Below, piece after piece: positions 8,416 to 16,728 of a DNA stretch of 34,860 bases; position 1 is the stretch's first letter, and each line of letters begins with the position of its first letter. The notes under the pieces are model-generated. The model saw only the letters and a program-made list of their open reading frames with translations. It was not told the origin of the DNA and did no database searches. The translations under genes and the position numbers were made by a program. Origin of the DNA: an uncultured Saprospiraceae bacterium (GTDB taxonomy: Bacteria > Bacteroidota > Bacteroidia > Chitinophagales > Saprospiraceae); the NCBI GenBank assembly GCA_938022935.1, contig CALIHL010000162.1, forward strand, positions 1 through 34,860. Reading direction: 5' to 3'.

Positions 8416-9155
8416 AGTATTTAAAGTATGGAATCGGTATTCTTCTTTTGCTCATTCTTCTTGGCATCCTTGCCATTAGATTGTTTGTTCATGAATCTGC
8501 GCCAACGGTCATGGAAAATCAAGACGCTCAAGTTAAGGCTCAGCAAATGTTGAAAGCGGTTAATAAGGCAGCTTGGGATACGCTTCCTTACATATCATGG
8601 TCATTTCCAGGTGGACACGATTTTATATGGGATAAGACTAAGAATGACGCATTAGTTAAATGGGCAGATAAAGTCGTTCATCTTGATCCAGATGAAGTAA
8701 CGGGTAAAGCATATCAAGGTGATGTGCTCTTAGAGGGTGATGAGTCTAACAAGGTTGTCCAAGAGGCATGGTCGATGTGGTGTAATGACATGTTTTGGCT
8801 ATCTGCTCCTTATAAAATCTTAGACAAAGGTGTTTCTCTAAAGATGGCTACTGATAAAGATGGAAAAGAAGGCCTACTCGCTACGTATGATTCAGGAGGA
8901 GTAACACCAGGAGATTCTTATTTATGGTATCTCGATGATAATGGACTGCCTACTGGCTATAAAATGTGGGTTGGTATCATACCTGTTGGAGGTGTCTACA
9001 CTTCGTGGACAGGATGGACAGAAGTTGAGGGAGGTGCCAAGATTGCTACCACTCATCAAGGCAATGTTAGCGCATTGAAAATTGATATAACAAATCTAAA
9101 AGCTGGAGATACTTGGTCTGACTTGGGTTATGACCAAAGTCCAATCAAATTATAA
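8412..9155 (+). CDS. Uncharacterised membrane-anchored protein ending the glycan operon
   Basis: 247 residues. A single N-terminal hydrophobic segment (about 5-27, no lipobox) should anchor the rest outside the inner membrane. The soluble part is rich in Trp, Gly and Asp: ISWSFPGGHDFIWD (about 61-74), MWCNDMFWLSAPYK, and later YLWYLDDNGLPTGYKMW, then WTGWTEVEGGAKIATTHQG. The alternating pattern suggests a beta-rich fold, possibly a LolA-like or DUF6503-like sheet, but this is only a resemblance and I do not recognise a catalytic motif. The start overlaps the GT4 stop by 4 bases (ATGA), so it is co-translated with the glycan enzymes and may act on or with their product. The stop overlaps the convergent thioredoxin gene by 6 bases. 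Confidence 0.8.
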   Translation: MKYLKYGIGILLLLILLGILAIRLFVHESAPTVMENQDAQVKAQQMLKAVNKAAWDTLPYISWSFPGGHDFIWDKTKNDALVKWADKVVHLDPDEVTGKAYQGDVLLEGDESNKVVQEAWSMWCNDMFWLSAPYKILDKGVSLKMATDKDGKEGLLATYDSGGVTPGDSYLWYLDDNGLPTGYKMWVGIIPVGGVYTSWTGWTEVEGGAKIATTHQGNVSALKIDITNLKAGDTWSDLGYDQSPIKL

Positions 9156-10406
9156 ACTGTTTATCTTATCCCAGAGAGAAAGGAGCGCTGTTGGGTCTTC
9201 TGACCTTGTAGCTGCAAGTTCTATACTTTTGTTGATGTTTTTCAAAGCAAGATCTTTGCGCTTTTGCAAATAATAAATCTTAGCAATCGTAGCAAAGTAA
9301 CTTGGTGTCTGATCTTCTATTATAACAGCTTTAGACATAGTCTCAAGACAATTGTCCAAATGATCCATGTAGTCAGATCGATCTAATCTGAAAAGGACGA
9401 GCTTGTGAGCTACTCGGTGATTATATGGATTCACAGACTTTAGATATTGTTGAGCGGTTGATATATACTCCAGCTCTTCATTTTCTCTTTCCATTTTGTC
9501 GAGATAGAAAAGATATCCACGTTCTTCTGCTGATTGTGGACCAAGGTGTTTAAAAAGATCAACGGTCTCTTGTAAGCCTGGTCTAGGAAAGCCTTGTTCG
9601 AGTCTTTGATTGATTAAAAAGGCAATTGATTCTTTCACTTTTTCTGTACCTATAACTTCTTCAAAGCGACTACGGTTATTTATGAGGTACTTAAAGAGAT
9701 CTGATTTAACACTATTTGTAAAATCGTAAATGAATCTTATATTTTTTTCTGTTGTCCAATCTTGTTGAGTGGAAAGATACTTCTTAACTACAGCATCTTG
9801 CCTTCCATCTTTGAGTTGCATATGTAGGTATGCTTCATGATACATGATATGTGGCCGGCCGCTTGATCCTTTTTCGTCCAGCACATAAAGTATAGCCTCT
9901 TTGTCGTTAGGGTTATAGTCATTGACCGAAGGATTATTATCCTTGGTTTCTAAGAATGGGTTTCTATTGAAAGCTGATGTAGGACTGCTCGGCCTTTGGG
10001 ATGACGCTTCCTGGGCTATATTAATGAGCTCTTCACCTGAGACCAACTTATCAATCTTACTAATCACCTCGCCTTCAGAGTTTAATATTAGTAATGTCGG
10101 CAAGTAAACGACGCCATATTGATTGAGCAAGAGTGCTCCTTGAGGCCCGTCCATGTCAATTTTAATATTTACATAATTAGAATTGAAATAATTACTTACG
10201 CTCGCTTGATCAAAAACCTTGTCCATGACTTTGCATGGACCACACCATGTAGCATAAGCGTCTACAAAAACTAATTTTTTCTCTGTCTTGGCTTTTGCAA
10301 AAGCGTTCTCCAGATTTATTGATTCAAATCGAATGGATGCACAAAGCTGCGGAGCAAAGAAAAAAAGTAGTAGAACAAGAATGTGTTTTGTAAAGAAGGA
10401 CTTCAA
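9150..10406 (-). CDS. Secreted thioredoxin-like protein with helical C-terminal half (copy 2)
   Basis: 418 residues. The start is a TTG at 10406, the only usable start: a stop lies five codons upstream in frame and a signal peptide (hydrophobic core LVLLLFFFAPQL) follows at once. The thioredoxin domain (about 25-140) has DAYATWCGPCKVMDKVF and a cis-Pro at YLPTLLI. A low-complexity linker (about 140-180) follows, then an alpha-helical, TPR-like region to the end. It is probably periplasmic and acts as a disulfide reductase or isomerase on envelope proteins; the partner is unknown. It begins one base after the stop of its paralogue, so the two are translationally coupled. The divergent C-terminal half suggests different partners. 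Confidence 0.86.
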   Translation of the reverse strand: MKSFFTKHILVLLLFFFAPQLCASIRFESINLENAFAKAKTEKKLVFVDAYATWCGPCKVMDKVFDQASVSNYFNSNYVNIKIDMDGPQGALLLNQYGVVYLPTLLILNSEGEVISKIDKLVSGEELINIAQEASSQRPSSPTSAFNRNPFLETKDNNPSVNDYNPNDKEAILYVLDEKGSSGRPHIMYHEAYLHMQLKDGRQDAVVKKYLSTQQDWTTEKNIRFIYDFTNSVKSDLFKYLINNRSRFEEVIGTEKVKESIAFLINQRLEQGFPRPGLQETVDLFKHLGPQSAEERGYLFYLDKMERENEELEYISTAQQYLKSVNPYNHRVAHKLVLFRLDRSDYMDHLDNCLETMSKAVIIEDQTPSYFATIAKIYYLQKRKDLALKNINKSIELAATRSEDPTALLSLWDKINSL

Positions 10407-10407
10407 C

Positions 10408-11568
10408 TTATTTGGTGTCTATGTTTTCAATCCACTCTTGTATCTCTTTTTGCTCAGCTGGATTTTCAGTTGATGCAAGAGCTTTTTTTGCGCTCTTCAA
10501 CGCTTTTTTAGTTTTCTTGTTCGCCAAGAGTATTTTAGAATATGTAAAGAGATACTGCGCACTGTCTGATTTATCTACAGCCATCTTTGCAATTTTCTCA
10601 GAGGACGTCATCACAGACTCATCAACTGATTTATAGTGGAGAAGTTCGTTGCATAGATCGTGAAGTTTTTCTGGATCTTCTTTTGCAGCCTTCTTCGCTA
10701 TGTTCAGCGCAGCATTATTTAGAAGAGCGATATCTGCCTGAGCTTTTGCAAACTCATAATCAGCAAAATGTCCAAACTCTTCAGCTTGATTTTTCAAATG
10801 ACTACTCATTTTCTCTTTAGCCTCTGTTAGCAGATCTTGAGATTCAAACTCGATTGCGTTTTGAATCGTCTTCCAACAAGCTTCTTTTATTTTTTCTTCA
10901 ACCTTTTCAGCTCCAATGACCTTTTCAATGTTCTTACGATCCTTTACGAACAAACTAAACAAGCGGGAGTCGGATGCTGTCATAGCTTCATATAAGAACT
11001 GAGCCCTTTCTTCTTGCGAGAGAGTCTTATTTTCTCGCAGATAATCATTCGCTACCTTGAGACTTGACTTGTTAGCATTGTTAAGAGCTTTGACATACTT
11101 CATGACTAACTCGAAGTCTCTATTACCTTCGTCATAAAGAGCGGCTAGGTCACCACTTCTGTCATAAGAACCAGCGATCTCCTGACCTATAGCAAGGAAT
11201 CCCTCCACATCACGCCCCCCAACTACTTTTTTAAGCAACTCTCCCTTTTCGTTTATGTAGAATAGTGTTGGGTAAGCCGATACTGGATACTCTTGACCAA
11301 ACTTGCGACCATCGGGCTTCTCCATATCCATTTTCAAAGAGATATAGGCCTGATTGTAGTATTCGCCTACACTTTCATCGGTAAATACATTTTTGGCCAT
11401 TCGCTTACATGGTCCACACCAAGTCGCATATGCGTCTACGAATATTAATTTTTCTTCTTCTTGGGCTTTTACCAAAGCTTCTTCCCAAGATCCATGAAAA
11501 AACTCTATGCCTTGAGCATTTACGCTAAGTGAGCAAATAAAGAGGAGGAAGGATATTATGTATTTCAT
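10408..11568 (-). CDS. Secreted thioredoxin-like protein with helical C-terminal half (copy 1)
   Basis: 386 residues from the ATG at 11568; a GTG three codons earlier is less likely because the signal peptide MKYIISFLLFICSLSVNA starts at this Met. The thioredoxin domain has DAYATWCGPCKRMAKNVF and the cis-Pro loop SAYPTLFYI. The rest (about 140-386) is Lys/Glu/Ala-rich helix resembling TPR-type repeats, ending in a strongly basic stretch. It is the tandem paralogue of the following gene, with the same architecture and near-identical active-site block. Presumed periplasmic thiol-disulfide exchange; target unknown. Transcribed from the divergent region shared with the aminotransferase, with an inverted repeat in its leader. 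Confidence 0.87.
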   Translation of the reverse strand: MKYIISFLLFICSLSVNAQGIEFFHGSWEEALVKAQEEEKLIFVDAYATWCGPCKRMAKNVFTDESVGEYYNQAYISLKMDMEKPDGRKFGQEYPVSAYPTLFYINEKGELLKKVVGGRDVEGFLAIGQEIAGSYDRSGDLAALYDEGNRDFELVMKYVKALNNANKSSLKVANDYLRENKTLSQEERAQFLYEAMTASDSRLFSLFVKDRKNIEKVIGAEKVEEKIKEACWKTIQNAIEFESQDLLTEAKEKMSSHLKNQAEEFGHFADYEFAKAQADIALLNNAALNIAKKAAKEDPEKLHDLCNELLHYKSVDESVMTSSEKIAKMAVDKSDSAQYLFTYSKILLANKKTKKALKSAKKALASTENPAEQKEIQEWIENIDTK

Positions 11569-11585
11569 ATAGATCACAATTTAGA

Positions 11586-11613
11586 AGGCTTTTTAAGTAC
11601 AAACAAAAAGCCT
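11586..11613. repeat. Perfect 9-bp inverted repeat in divergent intergenic region
   Basis: AGGCTTTTT (11586-11594) and AAAAAGCCT (11605-11613) are perfect complements separated by 10 bases. The U-tract lies inside the stem rather than after it in either direction, so it does not look like a terminator. It sits between the divergent thioredoxin-like pair and the aminotransferase, inside the expected leader of the thioredoxin-like genes. It could be an operator or an mRNA hairpin. Confidence 0.6.
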
Positions 11614-11622
11614 CATTTAAAC

Positions 11623-11630
11623 TACATTTG
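11623..11630 (+). promoter_or_regulatory. Candidate Bacteroidota -7 element for the aminotransferase
   Basis: TACATTTG fits the TAnnTTTG -7 consensus of Bacteroidota primary sigma factor promoters. It lies about 70 bases before the ATG at 11701. No clear -33 TTG element is visible at the expected distance. Confidence 0.4.
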
Positions 11631-11635
11631 GTCTT

Positions 11636-11643
11636 CAAAAATA
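11636..11643 (-). promoter_or_regulatory. Candidate Bacteroidota -7 element for the thioredoxin-like pair
   Basis: Read on the minus strand this is TATTTTTG, a fit to TAnnTTTG, about 68 bases before the ATG at 11568. It lies a few bases from the opposing -7 candidate, so the two promoters would overlap. No -33 element is evident. Confidence 0.35.
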
Positions 11644-11700
11644 TGGTTTTGGTGACTTTCTTGCTTAAGAATGGATTTAAAAGCATGTTAAACAAAGAAT

Positions 11701-12906
11701 ATGGCCTCAATCCGTGACTTATACTTGTCTAATGTAGGTCAAACGAGTGATCTTCCTATGCTTTTGGAGGTTGATAGAGCAGAAGGTGTGCATATATACG
11801 ATCGCGAGGGGAAGCGATACATAGATATGAACTCTGGTATATCAGTTAGCTCTCTCGGACATTGTCATCCAGAAGTAACTAAAGCCATAATAGATCAGGT
11901 TAGTTCTTATACCCACACTATGGTCTATGGAGAGCATGTTCAGGCTCCACAGGTTTCGTTTGCGTCGAGGCTCTTAAAAGAGTTGGACGAACACTTTCAG
12001 TGCGTGTACTATCTATCTGCGGGTACAGAGGCGACTGAGCTTGCCATGAAGATCGCTAAGAAGCTTACTGGCAGATACGAGATCATCGCTTGTCGCGATG
12101 CTTATCATGGCTCAACGCAAGGAGCAGAATCATTGAGGAGCGATGAAGATTATAAGTATGGTTACATGCCGTTGTTGCCAGGAGTCCACCACATTGATTT
12201 TAATAGTATCGAAGATCTTCAAAAGATCTCTTGTCGGACAGCGTGTGTTATTTGCGAAGTTGTACAAGGAGAAGCGGGAGTTATTAAAGGAGATGCTGAT
12301 TACCTAGAAGCGCTTCAAAAGAAGTGTGCTGATGTTGGAACGTTACTGATCTTTGATGAGATACAAAGTGGTTTTGGTAGAACAGGTAGGTTGTTTGCTC
12401 ATCAACACTATGGTGTCATACCAGATGTACTGCTGATTGGAAAGGCAATGGGCGGAGGTATGCCGATATCAGGAGTTGTTAGCTCTAAGAAGATTATGGA
12501 GGCTATCGTAAGAGACCCAGCTCTGGGTCACATCTCAACATTTGGAGGTCACCCTGTTTCATGTGCAGCAGCAGATGCTTCTTTAAAGGTTCTGTTAGAG
12601 ACATCCATAATAGAAGAAGTTCAAGAAAAGGAGGCGTACATCCAAAAGAGATTAACTGCACATCCTATTATCAAAGAGGTGAGAAGCGTAGGCTTGATGA
12701 TGGCTGTAGAGCCAACTCGCAGAAAATATCTAAAACATATAGTTGCGAAGGCATTTGAGCTTGGCGTAATTATAGATTGGTTTTTATTTAACAATCGAAG
12801 CTTTAGACTTGCTCCACCTTTGATTATATCGATGTCAGAACTTGAAGAGGCTTGTGATATATTATTAAATGCGATGGATTTTGCTCAAGGCAAATACGCT
12901 AACTAA
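11701..12906 (+). CDS. Class III PLP-dependent aminotransferase
   Basis: 401 residues, the usual length for the acetylornithine/ornithine/4-aminobutyrate aminotransferase group. Motifs are [17 protein letters not shown] (43-59), the phosphate-binding [15 protein letters not shown] (106-120), [23 protein letters not shown] (218-229, Asp contacting the pyridine nitrogen), and the Schiff-base Lys248 in [12 protein letters not shown]. Then [12 protein letters not shown]. It transfers an amino group from an omega-amino donor to an oxo acid. No arginine or other biosynthetic neighbours are present, so the substrate is open. Its 3' end overlaps the convergent obgE end by 8 bases. Confidence 0.9.
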   Translation: MASIRDLYLSNVGQTSDLPMLLEVDRAEGVHIYDREGKRYIDMNSGISVSSLGHCHPEVTKAIIDQVSSYTHTMVYGEHVQAPQVSFASRLLKELDEHFQCVYYLSAGTEATELAMKIAKKLTGRYEIIACRDAYHGSTQGAESLRSDEDYKYGYMPLLPGVHHIDFNSIEDLQKISCRTACVICEVVQGEAGVIKGDADYLEALQKKCADVGTLLIFDEIQSGFGRTGRLFAHQHYGVIPDVLLIGKAMGGGMPISGVVSSKKIMEAIVRDPALGHISTFGGHPVSCAAADASLKVLLETSIIEEVQEKEAYIQKRLTAHPIIKEVRSVGLMMAVEPTRRKYLKHIVAKAFELGVIIDWFLFNNRSFRLAPPLIISMSELEEACDILLNAMDFAQGKYAN

Positions 12907-13888
12907 CTACCTCCCAGATTAGATCTTTTAGCTCAGTGATGCCATCTTGAGAAACTGCAGAAAAGAAAACGGTTGAAATACCTTCCGGAAGATCTTCCTC
13001 AAGCATAGTCTGAAGTTCGTCATCAATCAGATCTTTTTTAGAAACACCAAGTATTCTTGGCTTATGAAGTAACTCAGGATTATACATCTGAAGCTCATTA
13101 ACTAAGATCTCATATTCTTTCTTGATACTTTCTGTATCAGCAGGAATTATAAAAAGTAGTGCAGCGTTACGTTCGATGTGTCTTAAGAATCTTATGCCAA
13201 GACCTTTGCCCTCGTGTGCGTTTTCGATTATACCTGGTATGTCAGCCATTACAAATGATCTGGCATCTCTGTAAGAGACAATCCCAAGATTAGGTGTTAG
13301 TGTTGTGAAGGCGTAACTTCCTATTTTAGGTTTTGCAGCACTTACGACGGAAAGTAGAGTTGACTTTCCAGCATTAGGAAAACCAACAAGCCCAACATCG
13401 GCCAGTAGTTTTAATTCTAATATTTTCCATTCTTCTTTTCCTTCACCTCCTGGTTGGGCGTATTGAGGTGATTGATTGGTAGAAGATTTAAAATTCCAAT
13501 TTCCAAGACCTCCGATACCACCTTTTAAAAGCACCTTGGTTTGCCCATCGTCTGTTATTTCAAAAAGTGTCTCACCTGTTTCTACATCTTTTGCAATTGT
13601 ACCGAGTGGCACTTCAAGAATTTCGTCTTGACCGTCTGACCCAGTCTTTCTGGCACCACTACCGTTATCGCCTTCGCTTGCGATGACATGCTTTCTATAT
13701 TTTAGATGAAGAAGTGTCCAGAGCTGTTTGTTTCCTTTAAGGATGATATGTCCTCCTCGACCACCATCACCGCCATCTGGTCCACCTTTGGCTGTGAGTC
13801 TATCTCTTCTAAAGTGAGAGCTCCCCCGACCGCCGTGTCCTGAGCGACAGCATATCTTTACATAGTCAACGAAGTTCTGATCTGCCAA
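12899..13888 (-). CDS. obgE: Obg GTPase (ribosome assembly)
   Basis: 329 residues. The Gly-rich Obg fold is at 1-160 ([27 protein letters not shown]). The G domain has G1 GFPNAGKST (169-177), G2 around [10 protein letters not shown]3 DIPGIIE (216-222) and a G4 variant SKKDL near 282, where Ser replaces the usual Asn. A 'SAVS' G5 follows. No C-terminal extension (OCT/acidic tail) is present. Obg binds the large ribosomal subunit and couples its assembly to GTP and ppGpp levels. It starts 10 bases after adk, in a small operon rplY-nlpC/P60-adk-obgE; adk-obgE adjacency is common in Bacteroidota. Confidence 0.97.
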   Translation of the reverse strand: MADQNFVDYVKICCRSGHGGRGSSHFRRDRLTAKGGPDGGDGGRGGHIILKGNKQLWTLLHLKYRKHVIASEGDNGSGARKTGSDGQDEILEVPLGTIAKDVETGETLFEITDDGQTKVLLKGGIGGLGNWNFKSSTNQSPQYAQPGGEGKEEWKILELKLLADVGLVGFPNAGKSTLLSVVSAAKPKIGSYAFTTLTPNLGIVSYRDARSFVMADIPGIIENAHEGKGLGIRFLRHIERNAALLFIIPADTESIKKEYEILVNELQMYNPELLHKPRILGVSKKDLIDDELQTMLEEDLPEGISTVFFSAVSQDGITELKDLIWEVVS

Positions 13889-13898
13889 GTTTAGATGT

Positions 13899-14528
13899 TT
13901 AGGCCAGGCTTGAGATAAGACTATTTAGGCGACCATTGATATCTGAGATATCTCCGACACCTGATATTTGCTGAGAAAGCTTCTGCTTGTCATAGTAGTC
14001 GTATACTGGAGAGGTCTCTGACTTATACACAGAGATACGCTCTCTGATTACCTCTTCATTGGCATCATCTTTTCGCCCGGAGGTTTTTCCTCTTTCTAAT
14101 AGTCTTTTTACAATTTCTTCTTCATCAACTACAAGAGAGATGAGGCTGTCTACACTTTCACCTCTTTCTTTTAAAAGTTCATCAAGTGCTTCAGACTGAG
14201 GAATCGTTCTTGGAAACCCATCAAATATGTATCCCTTAACATGGGGATGCATCTCGAGTTTATTCTTGAGCATAGCTACAGTGACTTCGTCGGGAACGAG
14301 CTGACCTTTGTCCATGTACGTTCTGGCTTTTTTGCCTAGCGGTGTATTGTTACCTAGTTCATATCTAAACAAGTCCCCTGTAGAAATCTGTAGTAAGTCA
14401 AACTTCTCTTCAAGCATTTTTGCCTGAGTACCTTTTCCAGAACCTGGGGGTCCAAATAAAATGAGGTTGATCCTTTTTTCACCTTTTTCCATCGATAACC
14501 ATTTTAAAAATTTACTAAACCACGACAT
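13899..14528 (-). CDS. adk: Adenylate kinase with amphipathic N-terminal extension
   Basis: 209 residues from the ATG at 14528. The core begins at [15 protein letters not shown] (P-loop 26-34), with the AMP-binding STGDLFR and GFPRT. The LID is the short zinc-free type ([20 protein letters not shown]). It converts ATP + AMP to 2 ADP in the cytosol. The first 19 residues ([11 protein letters not shown] then EKGEKR) are extra compared with usual family members, which start right at the first beta strand. They form a Trp/Phe/Leu/Lys amphipathic pattern. The upstream ATG lies 5 bases after the nlpC stop, which favours this long form; an internal ATG at 14492 would give a 197-residue protein without most of the extension. 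Confidence 0.95.
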   Translation of the reverse strand: MSWFSKFLKWLSMEKGEKRINLILFGPPGSGKGTQAKMLEEKFDLLQISTGDLFRYELGNNTPLGKKARTYMDKGQLVPDEVTVAMLKNKLEMHPHVKGYIFDGFPRTIPQSEALDELLKERGESVDSLISLVVDEEEIVKRLLERGKTSGRKDDANEEVIRERISVYKSETSPVYDYYDKQKLSQQISGVGDISDINGRLNSLISSLA

Positions 14529-14533
14529 AAGCC

Positions 14534-15046
14534 TTACTTGAATGACGATAAAGTTACGGTCTTATATATCATAGGTTTCCAATATAGTGAAGCCAACACA
14601 TCTTCTTCAATAACTCCACGAGAAGTCGTGCTATGCACAACCCATAACTTCCCTTTTTCTTTTCTTGATATGATACTTACGTGAAATATGCGCCCATCTT
14701 TTTTATAAAAGATCAGATCTCCTGGACTTGCTTTATGAAGCGGGATAGTTTTTCCTTTACTGTACATATTAGCAGCAGAGCCGTTGACTTGTATACGTTC
14801 TTTATTGTAGACATATGATACTAAGCCTGAGCAGTCGAAGGAATTGGGGCCTTTGGCGCTATACTTATATCTATCACCTATCTGTTTGCGGGCAGTCTTG
14901 ACGATCTGTGACCTTTGGCTTGAGATATAGGATGTTGTACTATCATTATATCTAGAACTACTACAAGAATAGAATAGTGTAAGAACTAAAAGAACGAGTA
15001 TTGAAAGACTTGAAGAAACTGGATTATTATCCTTCAGAAGCTTCAC
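14534..15046 (-). CDS. NlpC/P60 family peptidoglycan hydrolase lipoprotein
   Basis: 170 residues from a GTG at 15046. This start is chosen because it puts a basic N-terminus (MKLLKD) before the hydrophobic SILVLLVLTLFYSC, a lipobox with Cys28. Longer forms would run far into rplY in another frame. The catalytic domain shows FDCSGLVSYVY (nucleophile Cys72), SPGDLIFYKK, and two His positions (about 122 in HVSIISR and 138 in VVHSTT) for the Cys-His-His triad. These enzymes cut gamma-D-Glu-diaminopimelate bonds in cell-wall peptides. As a lipoprotein it would act in the periplasm from a membrane anchor. It overlaps the 3' end of rplY by 20 bases. Confidence 0.9.
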   Translation of the reverse strand: MKLLKDNNPVSSSLSILVLLVLTLFYSCSSSRYNDSTTSYISSQRSQIVKTARKQIGDRYKYSAKGPNSFDCSGLVSYVYNKERIQVNGSAANMYSKGKTIPLHKASPGDLIFYKKDGRIFHVSIISRKEKGKLWVVHSTTSRGVIEEDVLASLYWKPMIYKTVTLSSFK

Positions 15047-15662
15047 CTTCTGCTTGTTCTCCTTCGGCAGCATCACCACCATCAGCCTCTTTTTCAGCAT
15101 CGGCACTCTTGAGAGCTCTTGGTACTTCCACATTGGCTACTGGCGTTGCGCCTTCAACCATGACTTGTACTCCTTCTGGAAGTTCGATGTCCTTAACACG
15201 CACCGCGCTGCCAAGCTCAAGATCGTCGATACTCACGAAAAGTGTGTCAACTAAGTTTTCTGGATTCGTCTTAACCGTTACTTTTCTCAGTGTACGGATT
15301 AACTTTCCTCCTCCTTTAACACCTGGGGAAACACCTTTGAAGCTTACAGGGATATCTGCAATTACAGGATGACCATCAACTAACTCAAGAAAATCCATGT
15401 GCATGATTTCATCAGTCACTGGGTGAAAGTCGATGTCTTTGATAATCGCTTTACGAGTCGTTCCTTCAAGTGATATTTCTGCCAACTTAAAGTGAGGAGT
15501 GAAGATCATGGTCTTTACATCACCGTGTTTAGTTGAAAAATGAGAAACACCATTTTTCTTGCTGTAAAGCACTGCAGGTATCAATCCAGCTTTTCTAACA
15601 GCTTTGGTTGCTTTTTTACCAAGATCAATTCTTGGCTCTACGTTTATCTGTACTATATCCAT
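15027..15662 (-). CDS. rplY: 50S ribosomal protein bL25 (CTC/general stress type)
   Basis: 211 residues, the long CTC form. The N-terminal 5S rRNA-binding domain (about 1-93) includes GKKATKAVRKAGLIPAVLY and DIDFHPVTDEIMHMDFLEL. A C-terminal beta domain (95-185) follows, with PVSFKGVSPGVKGGG and LPEG. The tail (about 187-211) is Glu/Ala/Gly-rich and acidic, as is common in Bacteroidota. It binds 5S rRNA in the large subunit. First gene of the rplY-nlpC/P60-adk-obgE run, with a good -7 element about 35 bases upstream. Confidence 0.97.
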   Translation of the reverse strand: MDIVQINVEPRIDLGKKATKAVRKAGLIPAVLYSKKNGVSHFSTKHGDVKTMIFTPHFKLAEISLEGTTRKAIIKDIDFHPVTDEIMHMDFLELVDGHPVIADIPVSFKGVSPGVKGGGKLIRTLRKVTVKTNPENLVDTLFVSIDDLELGSAVRVKDIELPEGVQVMVEGATPVANVEVPRALKSADAEKEADGGDAAEGEQAEGEASEG

Positions 15663-15696
15663 GACTCGTATTTCTTTCGCTTTTTCAAAAGGTCCG

Positions 15697-15704
15697 CAAA
15701 GATA
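15697..15704 (-). promoter_or_regulatory. Candidate Bacteroidota -7 promoter element for rplY
   Basis: On the minus strand this reads TATCTTTG, a full match to TAnnTTTG, 34 bases before the rplY ATG. A -33 TTG is not visible at the usual distance. The gap upstream (to 15774) holds nothing else I can support. Confidence 0.55.
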
Positions 15705-15774
15705 AGGTTTTTCATAAAAAAATCAGAATTATTGTGGAATGGGTCGCTTCCTTGCCTTTTTAAGACGACCAGTC

Positions 15775-16716
15775 TTAGATGTATAGGTTTTTATGAGCCA
15801 ACTCAAACGCTCTATCATCAACAGTAAGCACTTCTTTGACCAAGAAAAGATATCGCTTTATTTTATGGTTATCGAGCTTTGTCTTCCAGAACAAGTCATC
15901 CAAAAATCCTCTTCCCGTGTTCAAAAGGTCCTTACGATTATGTATTGTATTCATGGTTGTCAATGATGGTGTAAAGAAATAAGAAGGGTGTAGAGCTGCT
16001 TGCCCATGTCCGAGATCGTCTAATATTCTTTTGGCCTCTTTGTATGGGTCAAGATATAGATCCTCATAAGAAACTAGGACGCCATCATATTTGTCAATTT
16101 CTTGAAGACTTATGATCAGCGATATGGACCACATCACAAGTATCGTCTCTTCTCTGTTTGATTGAACTTCAGTGTAGACTCTTCTTAGAGTATCAACTTG
16201 ACTCTTGCTCCACATTGGGTGTTCGAACGTTCTGCTGAAAAAGAACTTTTGGTGCCATGCCCAACCATATTCTTCCCAGAAGTTTTTTCGATTCATAATT
16301 GAGGCAAGCACAGCGAAGGGGTGTCTATGTATGTAGATTGTTTTGCCTTCTATTGATGAAGACAGCTCAGCCAATGTGTGATTAGACCGAATGGTTTTGA
16401 ATCCTAAGACTTCGGTATTGCCCCAGATATATTCAACAAATGCTTGAGAATTGTCCTGCAAAGGAGTGTTGAGGTGATTTCTTAAGAGCCAGTAGTTCTT
16501 TTGCGGAGCTTTAGTTAATGATTGTGTTAAGTGTTCTAATAAATCTCTCCCAGGTGGTAAAGAAGATGAATAACAATAAGTCTTGGAGTTTGCATAAACC
16601 CCTGGGTGAAAGGGTTCAAAAAGGATAAGCCCACCTAATGCTTTTGATATGATATCTGAAAGCCATGTAGTCCCCGATCGACCAAATCCGGCAATAATGA
16701 TCGGAGATTGCTTCAT
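15775..16716 (-). CDS. PAPS-dependent sulfotransferase (second family member)
   Basis: 313 residues. The P-loop is GFGRSGTTWL (10-19) and the 3'-phosphate-binding region is YIHRHPFAVLASIMNR (128-143), where Arg131 and Ser139 would contact PAPS. VSYEDLYLDP is a usual sulfotransferase late motif. It is only distantly similar to the sulfotransferase at 5.4 kb, so it likely has another acceptor. It starts 12 bases after cysN and is the last gene of the wzz-DUF2061-cysC-cysD-cysN run, so donor synthesis and transfer are co-expressed. A 6-bp hairpin at its stop is too weak, and lacks a U-run, to be called a terminator. Confidence 0.87.
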   Translation of the reverse strand: MKQSPIIIAGFGRSGTTWLSDIISKALGGLILFEPFHPGVYANSKTYCYSSSLPPGRDLLEHLTQSLTKAPQKNYWLLRNHLNTPLQDNSQAFVEYIWGNTEVLGFKTIRSNHTLAELSSSIEGKTIYIHRHPFAVLASIMNRKNFWEEYGWAWHQKFFFSRTFEHPMWSKSQVDTLRRVYTEVQSNREETILVMWSISLIISLQEIDKYDGVLVSYEDLYLDPYKEAKRILDDLGHGQAALHPSYFFTPSLTTMNTIHNRKDLLNTGRGFLDDLFWKTKLDNHKIKRYLFLVKEVLTVDDRAFELAHKNLYI

Positions 16717-16728
16717 AGATTCACTAAG

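Noticed and set aside
3417..9155. Recent mobile-element origin for the glycan operon
   Set aside because: By eye it is somewhat AT-richer than its neighbours, but there are no integrase or transposase genes, flanking repeats or tRNA sites.
14534..15133. Longer N-terminus of the NlpC/P60 protein, starting inside rplY at 15133
   Set aside because: The added residues lie within rplY in another frame, and the GTG at 15046 gives a proper lipoprotein signal.
15761..15777. Small inverted repeat TAAGAC-GACCA-GTCTTA at the end of the second sulfotransferase gene as a terminator
   Set aside because: The stem is only 6 bp and is followed on the minus strand by A/G bases, not a U-run.
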